NCBI GenBank assembly: GCA_002454195.1
Contig: DKIJ01000031.1
Location: 123,527-187,526 of the forward strand
From: Flavobacterium sp. UBA6721
GTDB lineage: Bacteria; Bacteroidota; Bacteroidia; Flavobacteriales; Flavobacteriaceae
Length of the DNA stretch: 64,000 nt
Direction of reading: 5' to 3'
Part shown: piece by piece, positions 1-8,060 of the stretch
Layout: the number at the start of each line of letters is the position of its first letter
How positions within the stretch are numbered: position 1 is the first letter of the stretch
Translations under genes and position numbers: made by a program
Notes under the pieces: model-generated
The model's database searches: none
The model's input: the letters and a program-made list of their open reading frames with translations, nothing else
Told to the model about the DNA's origin: nothing

Positions 1-182
1 ACAACGATGTAGATAAAAATTAAAAAGGCTGTTTTTAAAATAAAAAACCATTAATAAACATTGGCATAAAAAAAATTGAAAAATAAAAACTAAAACAATC
101 AAGCTAAAAAGCTGATTTTTACTGACTTTTTCTTTTTCATCCAAAAAAATCGAACAAATTAAAAAAGAATAAAAAACAGATA
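1..182. other. AT-rich intergenic region upstream of hsdM
   Basis: No gene is seen in these bases. The stretch is rich in A and T runs and leads into the hsdM start at 183. No exact TAnnTTTG promoter element was found on the plus strand, so the hsd promoter is either degenerate or lies to the left of the window. An hsdR gene could also lie to the left. Confidence 0.5.
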
Positions 183-1619
183 ATGAGTAACATCTCCTCC
201 ATCCTCAAATCCATACAAACTATCATGTGGCAAGACACGGGTCTAAACGGTGATGCCCAACGCATTGAACAACTAGGTTGGATGTTGTTCTTAAAAATAT
301 TTTCGGATAAAGACAAAGAACTCGAATTATTAGACGACAATTATATTTCGCCTATTCCTGATGAATTGCATTGGGTGAAGGAAAAAGGCAATTGGGCAGG
401 CGATGATGAAGGCATGACAGGCGACGAATTGCTTGAGTTTGTAGATAGAAAATTGTTTCCTGCGTTGCGTAATATTGACGTGAGTACTGGCAATCGCCGT
501 GCGTTGATTGTACGTGAGGTTTTTGAAGGGAATAACAACTACATGAAAAGCGGTATTAACATTCGTAAGGTGTTGAACAAGTTGAATGAAATTGACTTCA
601 ACATTGCCAAAGACCGTCATGCGTTTGGAGAACTATATGAAAGCATTTTAAAAGGCTTGCAAAGTGCAGGTAAAAGTGGGGAGTTTTACACGCCTCGTGC
701 CATTACTAGTTTTATTACCGAAATGATTAACCCACAATTGGGCGAAAAAATATTAGACCCTGCTTGTGGAACCGGTGGTTATTTAACTTGTGCTATTGAA
801 CATTTAAAAGAACAAGCCAACAGCGTAGAAGACCGCAAAAGCATTGCTGAAAATGTCATAGGTTGGGAATACAAACCGCTTCCGTATTTGTTAGCCACGA
901 CCAACTTGATTTTACACGATATGGAAGTGCCTAACATTCGTTTTGGCGATGCCTTAGACCAACCGTTATCTAACTTTACCGAAAAGCACCGTGTAAACGC
1001 AATTTTAGCCAACCCACCGTTTGGAGGTATTGTTGCCAATAACAATGAAAACAACTTTCCGCAGAATTTTAGAACCAAAGAAAGTGCCGACTTGTTCCTG
1101 ATTTTAATGATTCATTTATTAAAACAAGGCGGAAGAGCGGGAATTGTATTGCCCGATGGCTCGTTAACAGGTGATGGCGTAAAACAACGCGTGCGCCAAA
1201 AATTATTAGAAGAATGTAATTTACACACCATTGTACGTTTGCCAAACTCGGTGTTTCAACCGTATGCGACGGTAGCGACCAATTTGTTGTTTTTTACCAA
1301 AGGCACGCCTACCAAAGAAGTATGGTATTACGAACACCGTTTGCCTGAAGGACAAAAAGCCTACAACAAAACCAAACCTATACAAGCCAAAGAGTTTAAC
1401 CCAATAAAAACTTGGTGGAACGACCGTAAAGAAAGCGATATTGCTTGGAAAGTAGATATTCAAACCATCATAGACCGCAACTACGATTTAGACATTAAAA
1501 ACCCTACAAAGCAGGAAGAAGTACACGAATACAATAGTGCGGAATTAATGGAACTATTACACACTTCTTTTGAGAAAAGTAATTCATTGTTAAATCAATT
1601 AAAAGAAGCGGTTAAATGA
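183..1619 (+). CDS. hsdM: Type I restriction-modification DNA methyltransferase subunit HsdM
   Basis: This is the adenine-N6 methyltransferase subunit of a type I restriction-modification complex, acting with HsdS on DNA in the cytoplasm. The 478 residues show the usual layout: an N-terminal helical HsdM_N domain over about the first 130 residues, then the N6-MTase domain. The AdoMet-binding motif I reads DPACGTGG at residues 192-199, and the catalytic motif IV is NPPF at 277-280. The motif KSGEFYTPR just before motif I is typical of HsdM. The stop codon overlaps the hsdS start in an ATGA, so the two subunits are translationally coupled. Length is normal for the family. Assignment is secure; the target site cannot be read from the sequence. 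Confidence 0.96.
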   Translation: MSNISSILKSIQTIMWQDTGLNGDAQRIEQLGWMLFLKIFSDKDKELELLDDNYISPIPDELHWVKEKGNWAGDDEGMTGDELLEFVDRKLFPALRNIDVSTGNRRALIVREVFEGNNNYMKSGINIRKVLNKLNEIDFNIAKDRHAFGELYESILKGLQSAGKSGEFYTPRAITSFITEMINPQLGEKILDPACGTGGYLTCAIEHLKEQANSVEDRKSIAENVIGWEYKPLPYLLATTNLILHDMEVPNIRFGDALDQPLSNFTEKHRVNAILANPPFGGIVANNNENNFPQNFRTKESADLFLILMIHLLKQGGRAGIVLPDGSLTGDGVKQRVRQKLLEECNLHTIVRLPNSVFQPYATVATNLLFFTKGTPTKEVWYYEHRLPEGQKAYNKTKPIQAKEFNPIKTWWNDRKESDIAWKVDIQTIIDRNYDLDIKNPTKQEEVHEYNSAELMELLHTSFEKSNSLLNQLKEAVK

Positions 1620-2968
1620 AGTTGACAAAAATTGGTGATTTCTTAAAACGAAGTAAAATTCCAATTGATATATTGGATAATGAAGAATATAAACGTGTTA
1701 CTATTAGAATAAATCACAATGGTGTATCATTGAGAGATACCGAAATGGGTAAAAAAATTGGTACAAAAAAGCAGTTTATACTTAAATCAGGTCAATTTAT
1801 TGTTTCTAAAATTGATGCTAGATATGGGGCTTTTGGAATTGCTCCAGATGAAGTTGATGGTGCAATTATTACTGGTAATTTCTGGGCTTATGATGTAGAT
1901 TTTAGTAAACTAAATATAGAATGGTTCAATCAATTTACCAATTCACCTGATTTTTATGATTTATGTGAGCGAGCTAGCGCTGGAATTACACATAGAAAAT
2001 ATTTGAATGAAAGTTTCTTTTTGAATTATGAAATTATGCTTCCATCAGTTGAAGAGCAATTAATTCAAATTGAAAAAATTAAAAATCAAAAAATATCTTT
2101 TGGAGAGTTAACATCCGAACTCACTCACCAACTCGACCTAATGAAACAACTGCGTCAAGCATTTTTGCGTGAAGCGATGCAAGGAAAGTTAATTACGAAT
2201 GATAAATTACGAATTACGAATGGTGAAACAGGTCATGAATTGTTAGCCAAAATAAAAGCGACCCTTCGACAAGCTCAGGGTGACAAAAAAGGTAAAAAAG
2301 AAAAAGAGTTACCACCTATTACAGCCGATGAAATTCCTTTTGAAATTCCTGAGCATTGGGCTTGGTGTAGATTGGGGGAGATTTCAAAATACATTACAAG
2401 TGGTTCAAGAGATTGGGCTAAATTTTATTCAAATGAAGGTGCATATTTTATTAGATCTGGAGAAATTAAAACAAATAGTCTAATTATTGAAGATGCAATT
2501 AAAGTTAACCTTCCAACAAAAATTGAAGGGAAAAGAAGTTTAGTTGAAAAAGGGGATCTTTTAACAACGATAACAGGGGGGAATGTTGGAAAATGTGCTT
2601 TTATTGATAATATAATACCTGAAGCTTATGTAAGTCAATCTGTTGCTTTAACAAAATTAATTGATATAAGAATTGGTAAGTTTGTTCATTTTTGCTTTCA
2701 AAGCCCAATCGGAACAGGTGAAGATTTAAAATCATCAGTTTACGGAATTGGTCGTCCTGTACTAAGTCTCCCACAAATACAAAACTTGAAAGTTCCACTT
2801 CCACCACTTCACGAGCAAGAGCAAATTGTGGCTAAGTTAGAGGAGTTAATGGCTTTTTGTGAGGATTTAGAGCAAAGTATAAAGGAAAGTCAGGGGTATA
2901 ATGAAAAGTTGTTGCAACAGGTGTTGAGAGAGGCGTTGCAGCCTAAAGAAGAAGTAGCCAACGAATAA
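1616..2968 (+). CDS. hsdS: Type I restriction-modification specificity subunit HsdS
   Basis: HsdS gives the complex its DNA target. The 450 residues hold two target-recognition domains, about 1-155 and 225-400, separated by a conserved helical spacer near residue 173 (LDLMKQLRQAFLREAMQGKL) and closed by a second helix near the C terminus (EEQ/ELMAFCEDLEQSI). The start overlaps the hsdM stop by four bases. The linker after the first spacer is odd: residues about 192-223 are encoded by repeat-like DNA (an ATTACGAAT direct repeat, then a copy of a dispersed word found again at 24251-24270), in frame and without stops. Both recognition domains seem intact, so the gene is probably functional. No hsdR follows; a transcription terminator and a minus-strand gene come next. 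Confidence 0.94.
   Translation: MKLTKIGDFLKRSKIPIDILDNEEYKRVTIRINHNGVSLRDTEMGKKIGTKKQFILKSGQFIVSKIDARYGAFGIAPDEVDGAIITGNFWAYDVDFSKLNIEWFNQFTNSPDFYDLCERASAGITHRKYLNESFFLNYEIMLPSVEEQLIQIEKIKNQKISFGELTSELTHQLDLMKQLRQAFLREAMQGKLITNDKLRITNGETGHELLAKIKATLRQAQGDKKGKKEKELPPITADEIPFEIPEHWAWCRLGEISKYITSGSRDWAKFYSNEGAYFIRSGEIKTNSLIIEDAIKVNLPTKIEGKRSLVEKGDLLTTITGGNVGKCAFIDNIIPEAYVSQSVALTKLIDIRIGKFVHFCFQSPIGTGEDLKSSVYGIGRPVLSLPQIQNLKVPLPPLHEQEQIVAKLEELMAFCEDLEQSIKESQGYNEKLLQQVLREALQPKEEVANE
2191..2283 (+). repeat. Repeat-derived insert within hsdS linker
   Basis: Bases 2191-2220 contain three near copies of ATTACGAAT. Bases 2264-2283 read cttcgacaagctcagggtga, which matches 24251-24270 (cttcgacaagctcaggatga) at 19 of 20 positions. 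The latter copy is intergenic. The reading frame of hsdS continues through both. Confidence 0.8.
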
Positions 2969-3003
2969 AAGAGCAAAAACAATCCTTTTTACAACTGTTT
3001 TTT

Positions 3004-3037
3004 AAAAGACGATCAGCAATGATGGTCTTTTTTTTTT
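3004..3037 (+). terminator. Rho-independent terminator after hsdS
   Basis: The arms AAGACGATCA and TGATGGTCTT pair with one mismatch around a GCAA loop and are followed by a long T run. It closes the hsdMS operon. Confidence 0.8.
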
Positions 3038-3051
3038 GTGCTAAACTTCAC

Positions 3052-3087
3052 AAAAAAACCTCCGCATCACTGCAAAGGTTTTTCTAT
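3052..3087 (-). terminator. Terminator of the SMP-30-like gene
   Basis: Read on the minus strand, an AAAAACCT/AGGTTTTT stem is followed by further T residues, just past the stop codon of the gene at 3111-3920. Confidence 0.5.
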
Positions 3088-3110
3088 TTTACATTCTTTA
3101 AAAAAAAAAT

Positions 3111-3920
3111 TTAATCCGCCAGCAACTTATAAGCAATAACACTGTTATGGTTAAAAGTGGGAATGTACAACACATTTTCCTTAGGATTATAACCTAAATC
3201 AGCGGTGTTCATTTGTCCTTGTACATCCTGTAATTTATTGATTTCGCCATTGGCTTTAACATAATAAATCAATCCTGCCCAGCATGTAACTATGAAATCG
3301 CCGTTTTGAAGCTGCTCCACACCATCGCCCGGTTTTTCGAAACCTTTGGCAATAATGCTGCTTTGTTTGTTTTCATCAATTTTCCAAAGTTCCGTATTAG
3401 CCAGAACATAGAGGTTTTTGTCAATCCATTTCAAACCATTGGCACTGGTTACGTTTTCTAAATAAAGCTCACTTTTACCGTCATTGATACGATGAATTTT
3501 GTTGGTACGGGTATCAGAAACATACACAACGCCTTTTTTATCTACCGTTACATCATTCAGGAATACCGCATTTTCAATTTCCAGTTTGTTTATAATTTTT
3601 CCTGTTGGAATATCAATACTTACCACAGCATCGATATCTGCTATAAAAAGTGTCTTTTTATACAGAGCCAAACCTTTGGGTGCATTTAAGCCTTTGACCC
3701 AGTTGGCTTTTTTCACACTACCATCGGGATTAAGAACAGCTATACCTCCTTTTCCGTCTTTTACGTTGCCCGCACCGTCTATCAGACTTACATATTGTTG
3801 TTTTTCAGAGGCATGATACAACACTGATTCCGGCACAGCCAAATGCTGAGTTTCCCAAAGCGGTTTTGAAAGCTGTTGGGCTTTCTTTGTAAAACTGAAT
3901 GCTATAAAAGAGTATTTCAT
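3111..3920 (-). CDS. SMP-30/gluconolactonase-like beta-propeller protein
   Basis: The 269 residues resemble the SMP-30/gluconolactonase/LRE-like six-bladed propeller family, which includes lactone hydrolases and several non-enzymatic relatives. Blade motifs recur, for example GLNAPKGLALY, FLNDVTVDKKGVVYVSDT and ANGLKWIDKNLYVL. Conserved acidic and Asn positions (LNDVTVD, SANGL, PGDGVE) fit a metal site, but the substrate cannot be told. The N terminus is odd: MKYSFIAFSFTKKAQQ has the ending of an exported protein's signal peptide (KAQQ) but a hydrophobic core of only about eight residues, so export may be impaired. It stands alone between a terminator and a 277-bp intergenic region. Confidence 0.75.
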   Translation of the reverse strand: MKYSFIAFSFTKKAQQLSKPLWETQHLAVPESVLYHASEKQQYVSLIDGAGNVKDGKGGIAVLNPDGSVKKANWVKGLNAPKGLALYKKTLFIADIDAVVSIDIPTGKIINKLEIENAVFLNDVTVDKKGVVYVSDTRTNKIHRINDGKSELYLENVTSANGLKWIDKNLYVLANTELWKIDENKQSSIIAKGFEKPGDGVEQLQNGDFIVTCWAGLIYYVKANGEINKLQDVQGQMNTADLGYNPKENVLYIPTFNHNSVIAYKLLAD

Positions 3921-4197
3921 CGTATTCGTTTTAAATGATTTTCAGGAGTACAAGTTAAAACAAAAGTACGAGCAATGATTCCAACAAAGAAATTTACTTG
4001 CTAAAATCTGTGTGTGCTAAAACAGATATCGTGCTTGAGTAAAAAGCTAATCAGTGTTAAAGTAAACTTTTTCAATTTTTTTGTGCATTCGCTAAAACTT
4101 TTTTAAAAAAGCAGGGTCTATAGGTTTATAAAAGGAATTCCAAAAATGCATTTATGAAATACCATTACCTACTATTAACAATTAATCCCTTAAAAAA
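3921..4197. other. Divergent intergenic region, no gene seen
   Basis: This AT-rich stretch separates the minus-strand propeller gene and the plus-strand PepSY-like lipoprotein. It must carry the promoters of both. I found no exact TAnnTTTG match, clear operator or RNA gene. Confidence 0.5.
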
Positions 4198-5376
4198 ATG
4201 AAAAAGATTTCTCTTTTAGCATTCGCATTATCTTGTGCGTTGTACAGTTGTTCAAATGATGGCACAAATTCAACTGACGATTCCACAACGGCAGCATTAA
4301 CTTATGAAACCACCAGTGCAGCTACCTTACCTACCTCAATTAGCAGCTACGTTGCTAAAAACTATTCGGGAGCCAGCATTTCAGAAGTCAATTTAAATTC
4401 TGACGGAACCTATACCGTATATGTAAAAACGGGAACAGCTTCTAAAGGCATTATTAACATCAATGCTATTTTCAAATTAAATTTTACTGCCAAAGGACTT
4501 TTGTCTAGCTCCAGCACAATTACTCCTGTAGCCATTAGCGATTTACAGGCAGCTATTGTAACTTACATCAATACTAATTATGCAGGAGCAACTATCAATT
4601 CAGCTCATTTAGAATCGGATGGAAGTTTTGATGTATTAATTACAACTGCTGAGAGCGTTAAAATAAAATTGAATTTTAGCAGCACAGGCGAATTTGTTTC
4701 GGTGCGTGAATTAAAAACCAATGGCAATCACAGACATCAACATTCAGACAGACACCGTCGAATTGCACTGGCTAATTTAGTATCAAGTATTACTACTTAT
4801 ATTAGTGATAATTATCCTGGATCAAAAACAGTAGCTGCTTTTAAAGAAACTGATGGAAGTATCGATGTATTTGTAGTTACTACAGACGGAGCAAAACTAA
4901 ATTTAAACTTTACCGCTGATGGTACATTTGTCTCAGTAAGTACAATTGATGTTTATCATTTAGGAGAACATACTGTAGTAGCTGTTGCCGATTTACCAAC
5001 TGAAATCACTACTTACATCAGCACTAATTATGCTGGTGCGACTATTAATCTGGCACACATTGAGCCTGACGGAACTTACGAAATATATATTACTACAGCA
5101 GCAAGTGTACGTTTAAAACTAACCTTCTCTGCAACCTATGAGTTTGTTTCTGAAAAAACAAAATCTGATTTTGGAGACCATTCCTCTATTCCTTTAACTG
5201 ATTTAATTACTGCTATTAAAACCTATATTGAAACCAACTATCCTGGTGCTGTAATTAATGGTGCTCATAAAGAAAGAGACGGAGACATTGAAGTGTACAT
5301 CACCACAACTGATGCCACTCATTTAGAATTGGAATTTTCAGCTACAGGAGTATTTGAAAGTGTAGAAACCAAGTAA
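4198..5376 (+). CDS. Lipoprotein with five PepSY-like repeats
   Basis: The 392 residues begin with a lipoprotein signal peptide whose lipobox is LYSC (Cys near residue 18), so the mature protein should be membrane-anchored. The rest is five tandem units of about 65-70 residues. Each opens with a helix of the form LxxxIxTYIxxNYxGAxI, followed by hydrophilic DGxxxVxITT and LxFxAxGxFxSV strands. This helix-strand pattern resembles the putative PepSY-like domain (PF11396, beta-lactamase-inhibitor-like) of many Bacteroidota exported proteins. Function is unknown; such domains are thought to bind or inhibit partner proteins. A His-rich stretch (HRHQHSDRHRR) lies between units two and three. The ECF sigma gene begins 144 bp downstream. 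Confidence 0.75.
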   Translation: MKKISLLAFALSCALYSCSNDGTNSTDDSTTAALTYETTSAATLPTSISSYVAKNYSGASISEVNLNSDGTYTVYVKTGTASKGIININAIFKLNFTAKGLLSSSSTITPVAISDLQAAIVTYINTNYAGATINSAHLESDGSFDVLITTAESVKIKLNFSSTGEFVSVRELKTNGNHRHQHSDRHRRIALANLVSSITTYISDNYPGSKTVAAFKETDGSIDVFVVTTDGAKLNLNFTADGTFVSVSTIDVYHLGEHTVVAVADLPTEITTYISTNYAGATINLAHIEPDGTYEIYITTAASVRLKLTFSATYEFVSEKTKSDFGDHSSIPLTDLITAIKTYIETNYPGAVINGAHKERDGDIEVYITTTDATHLELEFSATGVFESVETK

Positions 5377-5391
5377 TTTCTCTCTCTATAT

Positions 5392-5430
5392 AACCCATAC
5401 AAGCGTTTGTTTCTTTCACTTGTATGGGTT
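5392..5430 (+). terminator. Hairpin after the PepSY-like lipoprotein gene
   Basis: A perfect 12-bp inverted repeat (AACCCATACAAG / CTTGTATGGGTT) with a 15-nt loop lies 16 bp after the stop codon. There is no long T run, so it may be a weak terminator or an mRNA 3' end stabiliser. Confidence 0.5.
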
Positions 5431-5490
5431 CCAATTACGGAAAGGACAATGATTAAACCATTTTGTAGTAACAATTTACATTCAAAATTG

Positions 5491-5498
5491 TAATTTTG
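5491..5498 (+). promoter_or_regulatory. -7 promoter element of the ECF sigma gene
   Basis: TAATTTTG is an exact match to the Bacteroidota -7 consensus TAnnTTTG. A transcript would start near 5505, leaving a leader of about 15 nt before the TTG at 5521. That supports the TTG start. A TTTG 25 bp upstream is too distant for a good -33 element. Confidence 0.5.
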
Positions 5499-5520
5499 AA
5501 TAAACAAATAAATGTAACTG

Positions 5521-6105
5521 TTGGTAAACGAATCCGATTTTATCGAGCAATTGATTAGCGAAACTGATAGAGACAGAGCATTTAACAAACTCATAGATCT
5601 GTATCAGGTTAGACTCTATTGGCATATCCGAAAATTAGTCATTACACATGAAAATGCCGATGACGTGTTGCAAAATACATTCATAAGAGTTTACAAAGGA
5701 ATTAATAAATTTTCTAAACAAAGTTCGCTTTATACCTGGATGTATAAAATAGCCTATAACGAATCTATTCGTTTTTTAGAACAAAATAAAAACAAACATT
5801 CCATTTCGATAGAGGACGTCAGTTCGAAATATTTAAATAGTTTATTGGAAGATATTTTTTTTGATGCCGATGTTTTACAGTTAAAATTACAAACAGTAGT
5901 ATCGGAATTAAACTATAAGCAAAGGCAAATTTTTAATATGAAATATTATGACGAATTAAAATTTCATGAAATTGCCAGTATTTTAGAAATGAAAGAAGGA
6001 ACAATAAAAACATTGTATTACAATGCCGTAAAAACGATTGAGAGCAATATTGAAACACTGAGTTTAAATAAAAAAGCCTTAGTTGAAAATACACAAAAAA
6101 GTTAA
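5521..6105 (+). CDS. ECF-type RNA polymerase sigma factor
   Basis: The 194 residues form a two-domain ECF sigma factor. Sigma2 spans about 20-95, with the DDVLQNTFIRVYKGI segment and the TWMYKIAYNESI core-binding/-10 region. Sigma4 spans about 125-180, with YYDELKFHEIASILEMKEGTIKTL as the helix-turn-helix that reads the -35 region. The start is TTG at 5521: an in-frame stop lies at 5515-5517 and no ATG or GTG is available upstream. The next gene begins 8 bp downstream and has the look of an anti-sigma factor. The pair probably controls an envelope regulon that may include the neighbouring exported proteins; this is inference from position. Confidence 0.88.
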   Translation: MVNESDFIEQLISETDRDRAFNKLIDLYQVRLYWHIRKLVITHENADDVLQNTFIRVYKGINKFSKQSSLYTWMYKIAYNESIRFLEQNKNKHSISIEDVSSKYLNSLLEDIFFDADVLQLKLQTVVSELNYKQRQIFNMKYYDELKFHEIASILEMKEGTIKTLYYNAVKTIESNIETLSLNKKALVENTQKS

Positions 6106-6113
6106 GCAGCACT

Positions 6114-6548
6114 ATGGAAGCAAAGGATAAAATGAATCAGATGAAAGACGATGAATTAACCAAAATTCATTCGGATGCTTTAGGACTTACTATTCCTGAA
6201 AATTATTTTTCTAAATCAAAAAATGAAATTCTGGATAAAATTGCAACCCAAAACGAAACTAAGGTTATCCCTTTTTACAAAAAAAGAACAAGCTGGTTAG
6301 CCGCTGCCTCAGTCACCTTGCTTTTGGGATTAAGTATTTTAAAAACCTATAATTCGCAAAACCCGGATCGCATTACATCACCACTTACGGACAGCATTGT
6401 TCAAATGGATATTAAAAATCCAACTACAAACAATCCTATACCTAATTATAATTTGACACATGAAAATGATATTCTCATTTCTTCCTTATTTGTAGACGAT
6501 AAGGAAATAGACGAATACATTACCAACTCTATTTTGGACGATATATAA
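6114..6548 (+). CDS. Small membrane protein, probable anti-sigma factor
   Basis: I do not recognise a named family. The 144 residues have a cytoplasmic-looking N terminus of about 60 residues, one transmembrane segment near 62-76 (WLAAASVTLLLGLSIL) and an acidic extracytoplasmic tail ending in repeated Asp/Glu (DDKEIDEYITNSILDDI). It follows the ECF sigma gene by 8 bp and is probably cotranscribed. That size, topology and position fit an anti-sigma factor that holds the sigma factor at the inner membrane. No zinc-binding HxxxCxxC motif is present, so it is not a ZAS-domain protein. Confidence 0.55.
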   Translation: MEAKDKMNQMKDDELTKIHSDALGLTIPENYFSKSKNEILDKIATQNETKVIPFYKKRTSWLAAASVTLLLGLSILKTYNSQNPDRITSPLTDSIVQMDIKNPTTNNPIPNYNLTHENDILISSLFVDDKEIDEYITNSILDDI

Positions 6549-6570
6549 TCCTTTTTAATAGTATTTCCAT

Positions 6571-6600
6571 TTTGGGTCTAATAAAAAAACGCTAATTTAG
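6571..6600 (+). promoter_or_regulatory. Probable promoter of the LTxxQ protein gene
   Basis: TTTG at 6571-6574 and TAATTTAG at 6593-6600 are separated by 18 bp. This fits the Bacteroidota -33/-7 pattern with one mismatch in the -7 element. The gene starts at 6623. Confidence 0.45.
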
Positions 6601-6622
6601 TACTACAATAAAAACATCAACA

Positions 6623-7042
6623 ATGAAATCAATAATTACAATAACAGCGTTTCTCTTTTTTATGGTAATGTACTCTGGAAGGGCGCAAAAGAGCACTGTG
6701 ATTGATAATTTCACTACTGAACAGCAAAAACTAGTTAAAGAACAACGCGATTTGATAAAAGCCAATCGCGAAGCATTCAAAGCCTCTCTTACCCCCGAAC
6801 AATTGGCTATTTTAAAAGACGCTAGCTTAAGCAAAGAGCAAAAACAAGCGGCACTGATTCAAACCTTTACAGCAGCTCAAAAAAACTTACTCAACCAGAC
6901 AAAAGAAAACTTCAAAGAGTTAAAAAGAGATTTTAAAAATAGTCTCACCACTGAACAACGACAACAAATTCAGGAACGCAATACTAACCGAATTCGAGAA
7001 ACCCTCAAAGATTCTAGGTTAAGAAATGTGAGACATAGATAA
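6623..7042 (+). CDS. Exported LTxxQ-motif (Spy/CpxP-like) protein
   Basis: The 139 residues start with a signal peptide ending near SGRAQ (about residue 22). The mature part is highly charged and helical. It carries LTxxQ-type motifs: LTPEQLAIL, LSKEQKQAAL and LTTEQRQQI. These motifs mark the Spy/CpxP family of periplasmic chaperone and stress-sensing proteins. The basic C terminus (RLRNVRHR) is not a usual family feature. It lies downstream of the sigma/anti-sigma pair with its own probable promoter and is closed by a strong hairpin. A role in envelope stress is inferred from family and context. Confidence 0.65.
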   Translation: MKSIITITAFLFFMVMYSGRAQKSTVIDNFTTEQQKLVKEQRDLIKANREAFKASLTPEQLAILKDASLSKEQKQAALIQTFTAAQKNLLNQTKENFKELKRDFKNSLTTEQRQQIQERNTNRIRETLKDSRLRNVRHR

Positions 7043-7064
7043 AAAATAGTATTTTTATACTATG

Positions 7065-7105
7065 AAAGTAAGTGATTAATAAACTTTAATCACTTACTTT
7101 TTTTA
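7065..7105 (+). terminator. Strong terminator after the LTxxQ gene
   Basis: A perfect 14-bp stem (AAAGTAAGTGATTA / TAATCACTTACTTT) with an 8-nt loop is followed by a T run. It separates the LTxxQ gene from the outer-membrane protein gene. Confidence 0.85.
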
Positions 7106-7118
7106 ATTATACAACTCA

Positions 7119-7991
7119 ATGAAAAAACTCTTTTTACTTGCTATACTATTCACCTTTGGCACAATAACATATGCCCAGGAGACAAGCACAAAAGAGCAGG
7201 AAACCGATGCAATTTTAGACGACTTATTAGAAAAAAATCAAGATTTTGAAGACTTACTAAAATCAATGTCTAAAATTCAGTTCCTATATCTTTCTTTAAA
7301 TTATAATGATAAAACTTATTTTTCTGGTCGTGATATAGGCATTAACCAATACAACCTCTCCCCAAAAATTAGCTATATGCATTCCTCCGGAATTTACGCG
7401 AGCTTATCTGGAATTTACTATAGTGAATTCGACCCTAACTGGGATTTAATTACAGCCACTTTGGGCTTTGGAAAAGACTTTGGAAAATCAAAAAAACTTA
7501 GATTCAGCTCCTCTTATTCCAGATATTTCTACAACAATAATCTGGATAATGCTTATAGTAATGTGATCAACACAGCACTTGCATTTAGAAACAAAAAAAG
7601 AACTTTTAATTCCCAACTTTCTTTTTCTTATTTATTTGGAAACGAAAATGGATTCCAGATTTCCTCCACAAATTACGCTGTACTAAATCTTTATAAAAAC
7701 AAAAACAAGCAACTTTCACTCAAACCGCAATTAAGTATTGTAGCAGGAAATCAAACTATTGAACTAGCCAGAACCTTTTTCCTGAACGGTTTCCCTATAA
7801 CGATTTATTCTACCGATTCCACATTTGATTTAATTAATACCCAAATCAACTTTCCATTGGATTTCAATTACAAATCTTTCGATTTTGAACTGGGTTACAA
7901 TCTTAATTTCCCCAATGCTCTAAAAGGAGAAACGAATATAAAAAATACGAGCTATTTTAATTTTTCCATGGCTTATTTAATTAATTTGTAG
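7119..7991 (+). CDS. Outer-membrane beta-barrel-like protein of unknown function
   Basis: I do not recognise a named family. The 290 residues start with a signal peptide that ends near TYAQE (residue 20). After a short acidic segment (ILDDLLEKNQDFEDLLKSMSK) the rest is a run of alternating, aromatic-rich beta strands such as FLYLSLNYNDKTYFSG, SGIYASLSGIYYSEF and FNFSMAYLINL. The protein ends in such a strand, as outer-membrane barrels usually do. The estimated 10-12 strands would suit a small channel or adhesin-like barrel. The gene lies between two hairpin terminators and is probably transcribed alone. Confidence 0.6.
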   Translation: MKKLFLLAILFTFGTITYAQETSTKEQETDAILDDLLEKNQDFEDLLKSMSKIQFLYLSLNYNDKTYFSGRDIGINQYNLSPKISYMHSSGIYASLSGIYYSEFDPNWDLITATLGFGKDFGKSKKLRFSSSYSRYFYNNNLDNAYSNVINTALAFRNKKRTFNSQLSFSYLFGNENGFQISSTNYAVLNLYKNKNKQLSLKPQLSIVAGNQTIELARTFFLNGFPITIYSTDSTFDLINTQINFPLDFNYKSFDFELGYNLNFPNALKGETNIKNTSYFNFSMAYLINL

Positions 7992-8007
7992 CGACTTAAA
8001 CAACAAA

Positions 8008-8040
8008 AAAGCTTGTAAAAAATGACTTTCTACAAGCTTT
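8008..8040. terminator. Hairpin between convergent genes
   Basis: A perfect 10-bp stem (AAAGCTTGTA / TACAAGCTTT) sits between the ends of the beta-barrel gene and the GH97 gene. On the minus strand it is followed by a T run, so it serves GH97 best and may act in both directions. Confidence 0.75.
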
Positions 8041-8060
8041 AAATTGTTCAATTATTTCTG

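Noticed and set aside
1616..2968. hsdS as a pseudogene because of the repeat words in it
   Set aside because: The frame is open and both target-recognition domains and conserved helices are present.
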